A stretch of DNA of 10,320 nucleotides from positions 36,654-46,973 of the forward strand of contig DDBL01000239.1 in the NCBI GenBank assembly GCA_002333425.1. The letters are read 5' to 3'. Of this stretch, positions 1 to 6,582 are shown piece after piece. The stretch's first letter is position 1. The number at the start of each line of letters is the position of its first letter. The translations under genes were made by a program, and so were the position numbers. Origin of the DNA: Leptospiraceae bacterium UBA2033 (lineage in GTDB: Bacteria; Spirochaetota; Leptospiria; Leptospirales; Leptospiraceae). Under the pieces are notes generated by a model. It saw nothing but the letters and a program-made list of their open reading frames with translations. It was not told where the DNA came from and searched no databases.

Positions 1-194
1 TTGTTGCGAATTGCCATAATTTTATCGCGGATATTTACATAGGAATTTCCCCAAGCAGCATCTCCTAATCCACTTCCAGGTCCTGGAACACTAACGGAAA
101 TTTTAGATTGATCAATGGCAGGCTTTTCCTTATTATCCTGCGCTGATAGGGAAAATATACTCAAAAAAAGAACAAAAGTAAGGAAGTTTTTCAT
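1..194 (-). CDS. N-terminal fragment of a secreted protein of unknown function (runs off the window edge)
   Basis: This minus-strand frame is open from the start codon at 194 to the window edge, giving about 64 residues. The N-terminus MKNFLTFVLFLSIFSLSAQ is a textbook Sec signal peptide with likely cleavage after LSA, so the product is exported. There is no cysteine at the cleavage site, so it is not a lipoprotein. The mature part starts acidic and basic (QDNKEKPAIDQ), then has a Gly/Pro turn (PGPGSGLGDAAWGNSY) leading into what looks like a helix (NIRDKIMAIRN). I do not recognise the family. An in-frame ATG 12 codons upstream, at 230, would add a charged extension (MNEIKKISDRKI). I prefer 194 because it gives a normal signal peptide length, but neither start has a good ribosome binding site. 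The gene is divergent from the Hpt gene. Confidence 0.7.
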   Translation of the reverse strand, partial: MKNFLTFVLFLSIFSLSAQDNKEKPAIDQSKISVSVPGPGSGLGDAAWGNSYVNIRDKIMAIRN

Positions 195-314
195 AATTTT
201 TCTATCGGAAATTTTTTTGATTTCGTTCATGATTATTTTCAAAATATAAAATTCTAATCTGCATTTTTAAGAAAAATGATTTAATTACTGAAACTACTTG
301 TATTTGTTGTTCCT

Positions 315-635
315 ATGGCAGATGAACAGAATCAAATAGTAGTCGAAGTTTCCAAAGATTTGGAAGAATTAATACCTGAATACATAGAGTCAATGAATAA
401 TTCGATTGTTCATATTGAGCAACTTGTACAAGATAAGAATTTCACTGAGATAAAAAGTGAAGCCCATAAAATGAAAGGTCATGGGGGTGCTTATGGATTT
501 AAGTATATTTCGGACATTGGATTTCTGATGGAAGGTTTTGCTCGTGATAATAAAATTGAACTTGTTAAAAAATGTCTAAATGAACTTAAAACCTACATGA
601 CTAGAATTAAAATTGAGTTCAAAGAAGATGAATAA
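315..635 (+). CDS. Hpt (histidine phosphotransfer) domain protein
   Basis: A 106-residue stand-alone Hpt domain, a cytosolic phosphoryl carrier that shuttles phosphate between response-regulator receiver domains and histidine kinases in multistep phosphorelays. The diagnostic motif is HKMKGHGGAYGF at residues 51-62: His51 is the expected phosphorylated residue, and Lys54, Gly55 and Gly61 match the HxxKGxxxxxG signature. The rest is predicted helical, as for the four-helix Hpt bundle, and the length suits a single domain with no kinase attached. No receiver or kinase gene is in the window, so the partners are unknown. The gene overlaps the start of the following polysaccharide ligase-like gene by 8 nt, so the two are almost certainly co-transcribed. 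No convincing Shine-Dalgarno sequence precedes the ATG. Domain assignment is firm; the pathway is not known. Confidence 0.9.
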   Translation: MADEQNQIVVEVSKDLEELIPEYIESMNNSIVHIEQLVQDKNFTEIKSEAHKMKGHGGAYGFKYISDIGFLMEGFARDNKIELVKKCLNELKTYMTRIKIEFKEDE

Positions 636-1929
636 AGCTTTTATTATTTGTCTTCAGATAGCTATTGTATCTTGTGCGGTTTCTGTTTCGATCAGTCAAT
701 TATTTCTATTTATTACTTTAATTCTATATTTCTTTCGCAATGAACGAAATGTTTCTTATAACAATCCGATTTTAGTTTTATCTCTAGGAATTTTCGGATT
801 TTATTTTTTATCTTTTATTTTTCATCTTTTTTTGAGTAGAGAAATTTCTTATCTTACTTACATAAAAGGAAGTGAGCTTAAAGATGTTTTATTATTTTCT
901 GCTTTTTTTGTAATACAAGGAGTAAAAACCCGAGAAGAGTTGGAGAAATTAGAAAAAGCATTTTGGTATTTATTAATAGTTCTCCTTGTTACAGGTTTGA
1001 TCTCTATTTTTAGCCCCATTCGACTTTCTAGGTTGATTACTGATTTAATAAAACCATCACTTGCGTGGAAATTTTCTCACCACTATGGGGATGTAGCTGG
1101 ACTTGGAATTCATCTTCCTATTGGACTGATGAATACTCATTTAACATTTGGTGGCATATTTTTGTTATTTGCACCTTTTGTTTTTTTTCGTTTTATTTTT
1201 TCTATTCGAGATCGTAAAAATATTCTTTTTCATTTTTTTATTCTTTGTGTATTCGGGGTGATTGTTTTACTAAACAATGCTCGTTCTTCCATGTTAGGTG
1301 CGTTAGTATCTATACTGATTGGTTTTTTAGATTTGCTTTTTATTCAAAAATACTTTTCTTTAAAAAACACTTTAAAGTTACTTACAGTCCCGTTTATTGT
1401 AATTTCTATTTTTATAACTTTGCTTTATTTTAACGAAACTACAACAAAGACAATCGCGCCCCTTCTTGGGCAAGAGAAACATACTGATTCAGGAAGAACC
1501 TTTATTTGGAGTTCGACTTATCCATTGATTCAGGAAAATCCATTCTTGGGAGTAGGTCCTGGAAACTATGGAAAGGAAATAGAGTTGGCTCGCAAAAGTT
1601 TAAGCGAGAAATACCAAAATTTACTTTTCTTTTTTGAAGTTACTCAAAGAGGACATGCTCATAATGATTTTTTACATATAGCAGCCATAGCGGGACTTCC
1701 GGCAATGATTCTTTATATATTACTAGGTGCGGTTATAGCCTATTACCTGCTGCAACACAAACAATCTAGAACAGATGGTATTTTATTTTATGGACTTGTA
1801 GGTTTTTTCTTTGCTGGTTTGTTTCAGTGTTATTTTCAAGATGATGAAGTTGTGATTGTATTTTGGTATCTTTTAGGATTTTTCCATTTGCAATTGCAAA
1901 ATAAATCCTTGTCTGAAACCGGTACATAA
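628..1929 (+). CDS. O-antigen ligase / polymerase family membrane protein (Wzy_C domain)
   Basis: A 433-residue polytopic inner-membrane protein, rich in Phe, Leu and Ile, with roughly ten to twelve hydrophobic segments. Proteins of this family (O-antigen ligase WaaL, Wzy polymerases and related glycan ligases) join undecaprenyl-linked glycans on the periplasmic face of the membrane. Family hallmarks lie in the second half: SGRTFIW near residue 287, then NPFLGVGPGNYG, then GHAHNDFLHIAAIAGLPA with His343, His345 and Asn346, followed by the final membrane helices. This is the typical R...W / P.xGvGpg / hahN.yL...e.Gl pattern. I chose the ATG at 628, inside the end of the Hpt gene. A TTG at 613 in the same frame would add five residues. 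Which glycan it handles (lipopolysaccharide O-antigen or another surface polymer) cannot be read from the sequence, and no other glycan gene is nearby. Confidence 0.85.
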   Translation: MNKAFIICLQIAIVSCAVSVSISQLFLFITLILYFFRNERNVSYNNPILVLSLGIFGFYFLSFIFHLFLSREISYLTYIKGSELKDVLLFSAFFVIQGVKTREELEKLEKAFWYLLIVLLVTGLISIFSPIRLSRLITDLIKPSLAWKFSHHYGDVAGLGIHLPIGLMNTHLTFGGIFLLFAPFVFFRFIFSIRDRKNILFHFFILCVFGVIVLLNNARSSMLGALVSILIGFLDLLFIQKYFSLKNTLKLLTVPFIVISIFITLLYFNETTTKTIAPLLGQEKHTDSGRTFIWSSTYPLIQENPFLGVGPGNYGKEIELARKSLSEKYQNLLFFFEVTQRGHAHNDFLHIAAIAGLPAMILYILLGAVIAYYLLQHKQSRTDGILFYGLVGFFFAGLFQCYFQDDEVVIVFWYLLGFFHLQLQNKSLSETGT

Positions 1930-1939
1930 AAGTAAGAAT

Positions 1940-2068
1940 TGCCACAGAGGCACTGAGAGATTATTTAATTTTACCTAAAAAACTATATGACTTATTTCAC
2001 TTTTATATAATATCGAAATAACGTCTAATAGGCTATTAACCTCTGTGAGACTCAGAGTCTCTGTGGCA
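1940..2068. repeat. Intergenic repeat element with inverted ends (copy 1)
   Basis: A 129-nt element fills the gap between two convergent genes. Its left end reads TGCCACAGAGGCACTGAGAG. Its right end, on the opposite strand, reads TGCCACAGAGACTCTGAG followed by TCTCACAGAG, so the termini form an imperfect inverted repeat. The same terminal sequence bounds the element at 8604-8740 and begins again at 10308, showing a dispersed family. The right end contains a perfect palindrome, GAGACTC-A-GAGTCTC, at 2047-2061. The interior is plain AT-rich sequence with no reading frame and no visible similarity to the interior of the second copy. A T-rich stretch (TCTTTTT) follows the right arm, so folding of the two ends might help terminate transcription from the ligase gene, but the loop would exceed 80 nt. 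Confidence 0.75.
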
Positions 2069-2093
2069 TATCTTTTTAAACTGTGTGTGTCGT

Positions 2094-2462
2094 TTACTTA
2101 TTACAATAAATCAATACTGTTCTTGTGGATGTTATCCCACCTAAAAAGAAATGTATAGCTGAGTCAACAAAATCTGGATAGATAACTACAGTGTCTACAT
2201 TGTTTGCACAAACAGGATTTATATGTTGTTCTTTTTCTGCTTTTGAGGTAAACCATGTGCTTCTAAATGCTTGCGGCTTATTAGGTGTAACCGGTTTTGA
2301 ATATTCCTGGAGTCCAATCCAGTTGCTAGCATATTTCTTTTTGTAGTCAGGCTCAATTCCTTCTTGTTTACTTGCCGGATCATTCAGTTTGATAATTGTT
2401 TTTCCGCAGTTGAGAATTAGAAGTAAAGTGAATAAGAGTAAGGTTATTTTTTTGTAGTTCAT
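2094..2462 (-). CDS. Bor-like lipoprotein (second of a tandem pair)
   Basis: A 122-residue predicted lipoprotein. The signal peptide ends in LLILNC, placing the lipidated cysteine at residue 19; Asn just before Cys is acceptable in the relaxed spirochaetal lipobox. The C-terminal half resembles the lambda Bor / Iss family: a WF motif, then a Cys followed by a Val-rich strand (CANNVDTVVIYPDF), a hydrophobic turn (HFFLGGITSTRTV) and a terminal IYCNK. Bor of E. coli is an outer-membrane lipoprotein linked to serum resistance, but that role cannot be carried over here. The gene follows its relative with only 13 nt between stop and start, and AGGAG sits 7 nt before the ATG, so the two are in one operon. 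Between the signal peptide and the Bor-like part is an extra lysine-rich and aromatic stretch that the neighbour lacks. Confidence 0.72.
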   Translation of the reverse strand: MNYKKITLLLFTLLLILNCGKTIIKLNDPASKQEGIEPDYKKKYASNWIGLQEYSKPVTPNKPQAFRSTWFTSKAEKEQHINPVCANNVDTVVIYPDFVDSAIHFFLGGITSTRTVLIYCNK

Positions 2463-2475
2463 AGAAGTCTCCTAG

Positions 2476-2766
2476 TTAATTGCAAGTAATCTTTATTGTT
2501 CTTGGAACGTAGATACCAAGTGTGACTTGTGTCCATACAGCATCTTGCCATCTATAGTATTCATCTACTTCGTAAACACCAGAGGAACAAAGTTTGGTAG
2601 CGTCGATTTCTGTTTTACGAGGAAACATTCCACCTAGCCAAAATCTTTTGTGTATCATTTTTACTTCCCCTTTGGTTTTAGGAGTTTCCTTGTCTAATCT
2701 AACGCGGGCATGATGACATCCTACAGATAATAGAATGAGTAATGTTAGGAATGCTAAATGTTTCAT
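2476..2766 (-). CDS. Bor family lipoprotein
   Basis: A 96-residue lipoprotein with signal peptide MKHLAFLTLLILLSVGC and lipidated Cys17. The mature part matches the lambda Bor / Iss pattern well: an HKRFWLGGMFPRKTEIDA block (Bor has HHFFVSGIGQKKTVDA), then KLC, a central VYEVDEYYRWQDAV stretch, and the ending TLGIYVPRTIKITCN (Bor has TLGIYTPLEARVYC). Both cysteines of the mature domain are present, so a disulfide is plausible. Length equals that of Bor itself. Family members are small outer-membrane or periplasm-facing lipoproteins; in E. coli they are phage or plasmid borne and associated with serum survival. The gene starts 2 nt after the stop of the Big_2 lipoprotein gene, and its Shine-Dalgarno (GAGG) lies within that gene's last codons, implying translational coupling. 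The comparison is from memory of the Bor sequence. Confidence 0.82.
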   Translation of the reverse strand: MKHLAFLTLLILLSVGCHHARVRLDKETPKTKGEVKMIHKRFWLGGMFPRKTEIDATKLCSSGVYEVDEYYRWQDAVWTQVTLGIYVPRTIKITCN

Positions 2767-2768
2767 AA

Positions 2769-3290
2769 TTATTTTTCCTCGTTTTGTTGTTTTGTTGGGA
2801 TAAAATACAATTCTTTAAATTCTTTTCCATCAAATGCTAAAATGGATGCACCGGTTGCACTTACCGTAAGTTTTAACTCTCCTGGAGGAGTAAGGTTTAG
2901 ATGTGTTGCTTTAATAGTAGTTTCTCCTGCCGTTGTGAGGGATGTAACTAAACCTGTAGAACTAACGGTTGCTATAGTGGGTACAGTACTCTCCCATAAA
3001 GTTATTTGTGATGTGATATTAACTTTATCTTTATCGATTGCTCCTAGTTGCAGTGTTTGATTGAATGCAAGTTTGTATTCGGAATAGGGAGTAGGTGATT
3101 GATCAGTTGCTGTTGCTGGCGCAGGTCCTGTGATTCGAACAGGAGCAGTTGTCGAAGTAGCTGGCAGTGGGATTGGGTAGACAGCAGTCTTTGTTTTTCC
3201 AGCAGGTGGCGGTATGAGCGCAGGCCAAGCTGTACAATTAATAAAAAATAGTAATGCACTGATTACTAAAATACTTTGAATCAATTTCAT
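2769..3290 (-). CDS. Big_2 (bacterial Ig-like) domain lipoprotein
   Basis: A 173-residue predicted lipoprotein. The signal peptide ends in LLFFINC, with lipidated Cys19. Residues about 25-68 form a Pro/Ala/Thr-rich, probably unstructured linker that would hold the domain away from the membrane. Residues about 75-145 match a single Big_2 immunoglobulin-like domain, with the typical W.ST.P.IATVSSTGLVTSL...GETTIKAT core. A short tail (FDGKEFKELYFIPTK) follows and ends in charged residues. In Leptospira, Big domains are best known from the multi-domain Lig adhesins. This protein has only one repeat and no other Lig feature, so it should not be called Lig. A strong Shine-Dalgarno (AAGAGG) lies 7 nt before the ATG. 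It is the second gene of the lipoprotein run. Confidence 0.82.
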   Translation of the reverse strand: MKLIQSILVISALLFFINCTAWPALIPPPAGKTKTAVYPIPLPATSTTAPVRITGPAPATATDQSPTPYSEYKLAFNQTLQLGAIDKDKVNITSQITLWESTVPTIATVSSTGLVTSLTTAGETTIKATHLNLTPPGELKLTVSATGASILAFDGKEFKELYFIPTKQQNEEK

Positions 3291-3352
3291 AATAAACCTC
3301 TTTAGTATTAACTTTCGATTTCGTTTATTTATTACAATAGAAAAATCTTTTC

Positions 3353-4162
3353 TCAGTTTTTAGTTTCTTCTGAGATTTGCTTTAATCGCTCTTTTGCTTT
3401 TTTTGTCCAGTATCCGTTTTCTAGTGAGTTTGACAATAATTTTTTTAAAAAAACTATCTCTGCATTTTTTTCTGAAATTTCATTTCCACCATATAAGGAT
3501 TTGATTAGTTCCTGGTTTTGAGAGTTTTTCAAAAAATCTTCCGCTCTGTGAATTGTTCCAATTTTGTTCTCATTAAAATCCAAAAAAATTCCTTTTTGTT
3601 TTACTTCAACTTTGATTACAAAGTTTCCTAGAAAGGAAATTTCATCTGGGATAACTTTAAAATTTAAGGTTTTAGATAGATCAGTTAGTGGAAGTGGTAT
3701 ATCCACATAGTTGATTTGGTCTCTTCTTCTGCCACGTACGGAAAATTGAACGGTTGTATAGGAGTAGGCTGTTGAACCTAATACGTATTGTATTTCAGGT
3801 TTAAGATTAGAAAAAAGAAAATAGTTTATTCGGTCATTTTCTATTACTAATCTTTTTTTTTCATTGTAGAGTTTTCCATTTATCTCAATATTTTCTCCAG
3901 TGGGAACTGGATTTACAATGAATTTGGACTTAGGTTCTATTTCGGAGTTTGTTAAATCAATCGAATAAAAGAAAGTATGCGTTGGGGCTAATACTTTAAA
4001 TTCTGCATTTTTTTCGAATAGTGTAAAAGCAGTGTCATCAACTATAAATAGTCCAAATGATACAAGTCCAGTTTGCACCGATTTGACAGGTTCTTTTAGG
4101 ATAATTTGAGGAGATTTACAATCTAAATTAAAAATTAGAAACAGGAAAATCCAAAATTTCAT
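3353..4162 (-). CDS. Predicted lipoprotein of unknown function (first gene of the lipoprotein operon)
   Basis: A 269-residue protein with a short signal peptide, MKFWIFLFLIFNLDC. The likely lipidated residue is Cys15, with Asp before it, which spirochaetal lipoboxes tolerate. I do not recognise a domain. The mature part reads as mostly beta-strand for about 190 residues (for example FSVRGRRRDQINYVDIPL near residue 140 and FKVIPDEISFLGNFVIKVEV near 170). A helical, Lys/Glu-rich tail follows from about residue 205 (AEIVFLKKLLSNSLENGYW, then KKAKERLKQISEETKN). That suggests a periplasmic or outer-membrane-anchored beta domain with a helical C-terminal extension. AAGGA lies 7 nt before the ATG, and a promoter-like sequence sits about 50 nt upstream. 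The next gene begins 62 nt downstream, so co-transcription with the Big_2 and Bor-like genes is likely but not certain. Confidence 0.8.
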   Translation of the reverse strand: MKFWIFLFLIFNLDCKSPQIILKEPVKSVQTGLVSFGLFIVDDTAFTLFEKNAEFKVLAPTHTFFYSIDLTNSEIEPKSKFIVNPVPTGENIEINGKLYNEKKRLVIENDRINYFLFSNLKPEIQYVLGSTAYSYTTVQFSVRGRRRDQINYVDIPLPLTDLSKTLNFKVIPDEISFLGNFVIKVEVKQKGIFLDFNENKIGTIHRAEDFLKNSQNQELIKSLYGGNEISEKNAEIVFLKKLLSNSLENGYWTKKAKERLKQISEETKN

Positions 4163-4213
4163 TTTCTATCCTTTTTTCAATATTCAAAAAACTTGCACTT
4201 CATGAAATGGAAA

Positions 4214-4242
4214 AGTAAACAGATACTTTCACTTTAGGTCAA
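4214..4242 (-). promoter_or_regulatory. Candidate sigma-70 promoter for the lipoprotein operon
   Basis: Read on the minus strand, TTGACC (4242-4237) and TTTACT (4219-4214) are separated by exactly 17 nt. This places a start site roughly 40 nt upstream of the ATG at 4162. The -35 hexamer matches the consensus at 5 of 6 positions and the -10 at 4 of 6. The gap is shared with the divergent patatin gene, so the site could affect both. This is inferred from pattern only. Confidence 0.4.
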
Positions 4243-4262
4243 TAAAGTTTTTTAACAGATAA

Positions 4263-5171
4263 ATGAATTTACCTTTAAATAAAAAAAAATCATCCAAAGT
4301 TTTAATTGTAGAAGGTGGTGGAATGCGTGGAGCATTTGCAGGTGGCGTACTTTCTGCTATGTGCAAATACCATCCGGCGGATAATTTTGATTTGGTGATT
4401 GGTGTGTCGGCAGGGTCTTGTTCTTTAGCTTACTATGCAATTGAAGATAGTGTAAGATTGATTTCTAAACAAACTATTTTGGATATTTGGAAAAGAGAAC
4501 TTCACGGATCAAAGTTTATTTCTCTTCTAAATTTTTTAAAAGGCAAAAAACCTTTAGATCAACAATATCTGATAGATTATTTGTTAGGAGATAAATATAG
4601 AATTAAGGCTGAAAAGTTTCACCAAAAAAATGCAGTTCCGTTTTATATTGTAGTTTCTAATTTACAAACTCTTTTGCCAGAATATGTAAGAGCAAGTAAG
4701 GATAATATTCTGCAATTACTCAAAGTAGCTACATCCCTTCCCATTGCAACAAAAGGAAAAGAATGGATTGGGCAAAAACTCTATTCGGATGGTGGTGTAA
4801 TGGATCCAATTCCAGTGAAAGCTGTATTAGAAGCTGGTTATCGGGATATTACTATAGTGCTTAATAAATCAAGGACACATTTTTCAAAACCTGTGGGAAA
4901 AATTGTCAGTTATCTATCATTTCCGACTTTACCAAATGTTGCTAAATTTCTAAGAGATAAACATCATATTGCTTATAATGAAGCAAAGGAAATTATTAAT
5001 AATCCACCAAAGGGAATAAAAATAAAGATACTAGATCCAGAAGAAGATTTAAAAATAGGTCTTACAACAACGAATAAAAAATCTCTTATTCAAACTGTAA
5101 ACCATGGTTGGGAAGTCGCCTATCGCATGTTTAATGCTCAAAAAAGGCGACGTTTTAAACGACCTAGTTAA
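4263..5171 (+). CDS. Patatin-like phospholipase (YjjU type)
   Basis: A 302-residue patatin-fold serine hydrolase, expected to cleave acyl chains from phospholipids or related esters. All catalytic elements are visible: the glycine-rich oxyanion loop GGGMRG (residues 18-23), the nucleophile elbow GVSAGS with Ser49, and the catalytic Asp176 in the SDGGVMDPIP motif, giving the Ser-Asp dyad. The layout resembles E. coli YjjU and related single-domain bacterial patatins rather than the secreted ExoU type. There is no signal peptide, so the enzyme is probably cytosolic or loosely membrane associated through its very basic C-terminus (KRRRFKRPS). No Shine-Dalgarno is evident before the ATG. The stop codon overlaps that of the opposing STAS gene. 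Substrate is not predictable. The protein appears intact and of normal length. Confidence 0.9.
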   Translation: MNLPLNKKKSSKVLIVEGGGMRGAFAGGVLSAMCKYHPADNFDLVIGVSAGSCSLAYYAIEDSVRLISKQTILDIWKRELHGSKFISLLNFLKGKKPLDQQYLIDYLLGDKYRIKAEKFHQKNAVPFYIVVSNLQTLLPEYVRASKDNILQLLKVATSLPIATKGKEWIGQKLYSDGGVMDPIPVKAVLEAGYRDITIVLNKSRTHFSKPVGKIVSYLSFPTLPNVAKFLRDKHHIAYNEAKEIINNPPKGIKIKILDPEEDLKIGLTTTNKKSLIQTVNHGWEVAYRMFNAQKRRRFKRPS

Positions 5172-5473
5172 ATGATATTTAGATGCTTATCCAAATTGGC
5201 AATCTTGAGGATAGTCATTGTTTCATGTCCGATATTTTTGATCTTTAGGATTCCATTTTTTTCATTCACATATTTTTGTGAATTAAAGATGGCTCCGATA
5301 CCGGAAGAATCAATATAAACATTTTCACCAAAATCCAATACTATATCCAAAATACCATTATCCACTTGTTTCATGATTAGCTCTTTGAGTTGGATAGCAT
5401 TCTTTAAGCTAATATTTCCATTTAAGGAAATGGTACATACACCGTTGACTACTTCGACTTCTGATTTAAACAT
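5168..5473 (-). CDS. STAS domain protein, anti-sigma factor antagonist-like
   Basis: A 101-residue single STAS domain of the SpoIIAA / RsbV type. Such proteins bind an anti-sigma kinase in the unphosphorylated state and are switched off when the kinase phosphorylates a conserved serine. The DSSGIGAI motif at residues 55-62 carries the phosphorylatable serine (Ser56 or Ser57), preceded by the usual strand (ILDIVLDFGENVYI). The closing half, GILKIKNIGHETMTILKIANLDKHL, matches the end of the fold. A Shine-Dalgarno AGAGGA lies about 5 nt before the ATG. No anti-sigma kinase (HATPase_c), PP2C phosphatase or sigma factor gene is in the window, so its partner must be encoded elsewhere. It is divergent from the metallo-hydrolase gene and convergent with the patatin gene. 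Confidence 0.88.
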   Translation of the reverse strand: MFKSEVEVVNGVCTISLNGNISLKNAIQLKELIMKQVDNGILDIVLDFGENVYIDSSGIGAIFNSQKYVNEKNGILKIKNIGHETMTILKIANLDKHLNII

Positions 5474-5527
5474 AATTCCTCTTTCTTACTCTTACTATAT
5501 CGTTCTAAGTTTGCAAGGATTTTTATC

Positions 5528-5549
5528 TATAAAAAAACATTTTTTTATA
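5528..5549. repeat. Perfect AT-only palindrome in the STAS / metallo-hydrolase divergent gap
   Basis: TATAAAAAAA and TTTTTTTATA are exact reverse complements separated by CA. The palindrome sits in the 122-nt space between two divergent start codons, so it could be an operator or simply a bent, AT-rich promoter region. In this AT-rich genome a chance origin is possible. Confidence 0.5.
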
Positions 5550-5595
5550 AATAATTTATCTTGCAATCTATTCATGGATTTATATTCATTCACTC

Positions 5596-6549
5596 ATGAA
5601 AATTAAATTTTGGGGCGTTAGAGGCTCTATTGCATCTCCTACTTCAGGTAAAACTATTAAGTCAAAAGTAGAAAAAATCCTTTCTATGGCGACACCATCC
5701 GATATCCAAAGTCCAGATTCTATCAAAAGTTTTCTAGATACTTTAAACTTTTCCATTCTAAATACGTACGGTGGCAATACTACTTGTTTAGAAATTCGTG
5801 ACTCTGAAAATAATTTATACATTATTGATGGGGGAACAGGTCTTAGAGAGCTTGGAAATTCAATCTTGATGGAGGGGTTTTTAGAAGGAAAAGGAAAGGC
5901 AAATTGGATATTTACACATACTCACTGGGATCATTTGCAAGGTATTCCGTTTTTTGTACCGCTTTATATCCCTGGAAATAGATTTGATATTTATACCTCG
6001 ATTGATGGTTTAGAAGAAAGAATCAAATACCAACATAGAAATACTCATTTTCCAGTTCCCTATGAAGCACTTTCTGCCACCAAAAATTATTTTTTTGTGA
6101 AGGAAGGAGATAATATGCAGATTGGAAATATTTCTCTACTTTCAAAATCGGTCAGACACCCTGGCGGAAGTTATTCTTACAAAATGACAGAGGGGAACAA
6201 AACCTTTATATTTGCATCCGATGCAGAATTTAACATTGATGAAATGGAGAATATTGATCTTTACATCGAATACTTTAGAGGAGCTGATGTATTAGTTTTT
6301 GATACACAGTATACGTTTGATGAATCTCTAAAGAAAATTGATTGGGGGCATAGCTCGGCTTCAATTGCAACTGACATAGCTCTTAAAGCTGGCGTTAAAC
6401 AATTAGTGATGTTTCACCATGATCCTTCGTATGATGACGACAAACTAGATGCTGTTTATCTTCGTGCTCTTAATTATAAAGAAATGTTTGATAAGAATAA
6501 CGAACTCGATATTATCATGGCTTACGAAGGTCTAGAAATAGAAATTTAG
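5596..6549 (+). CDS. Metallo-beta-lactamase-fold hydrolase (Lactamase_B_2 type)
   Basis: A 317-residue cytosolic MBL-fold protein. The opening MKIKFWGVRGS, the TYGGNTTCLEIR block near residue 57 and IIDGGTGLRELG near residue 76 are typical of the branch close to RNase Z and PhnP phosphodiesterases. The metal-binding signature HTHWDH spans residues 108-113 (His108, His110, Asp112, His113). Further candidate ligands are His188 in RHPGG, Asp209 in FASDAE and His274 or His275 in MFHHDPSYDD; HSSAS at 252-256 is also conserved in this branch. A two-metal centre hydrolysing a phosphodiester is the likely chemistry, but the substrate is unknown. An insertion of about 35 residues (SGKTIKSKVEKILSMATPSD onward, near residues 17-50) between the first strand and TYGG is longer than in PhnP. 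No Shine-Dalgarno is seen before the ATG. Confidence 0.85.
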   Translation: MKIKFWGVRGSIASPTSGKTIKSKVEKILSMATPSDIQSPDSIKSFLDTLNFSILNTYGGNTTCLEIRDSENNLYIIDGGTGLRELGNSILMEGFLEGKGKANWIFTHTHWDHLQGIPFFVPLYIPGNRFDIYTSIDGLEERIKYQHRNTHFPVPYEALSATKNYFFVKEGDNMQIGNISLLSKSVRHPGGSYSYKMTEGNKTFIFASDAEFNIDEMENIDLYIEYFRGADVLVFDTQYTFDESLKKIDWGHSSASIATDIALKAGVKQLVMFHHDPSYDDDKLDAVYLRALNYKEMFDKNNELDIIMAYEGLEIEI

Positions 6550-6582
6550 ATTTTTAGGAAAGCAGGGAGATTACTTTTCTAT

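Noticed and set aside
1940..2068. CRISPR-like repeat
   Set aside because: The repeats are inverted, occur as pairs far apart and have no regular spacers or cas genes.
2758..3060. Plus-strand open frame opposite the Big_2 lipoprotein gene
   Set aside because: Antisense to a gene with a signal peptide, lipobox, ribosome binding site and recognisable domain. The protein looks like a mirror of low-complexity sequence.
2769..3290. Calling the Big_2 protein a Lig adhesin
   Set aside because: It has only one Ig-like domain in 173 residues and none of the multi-repeat or C-terminal structure of Lig proteins.
5528..5549. Rho-independent terminator between the STAS and metallo-hydrolase genes
   Set aside because: The two genes diverge from this gap, so no transcript of either ends here, and the stem has no G:C pairs.
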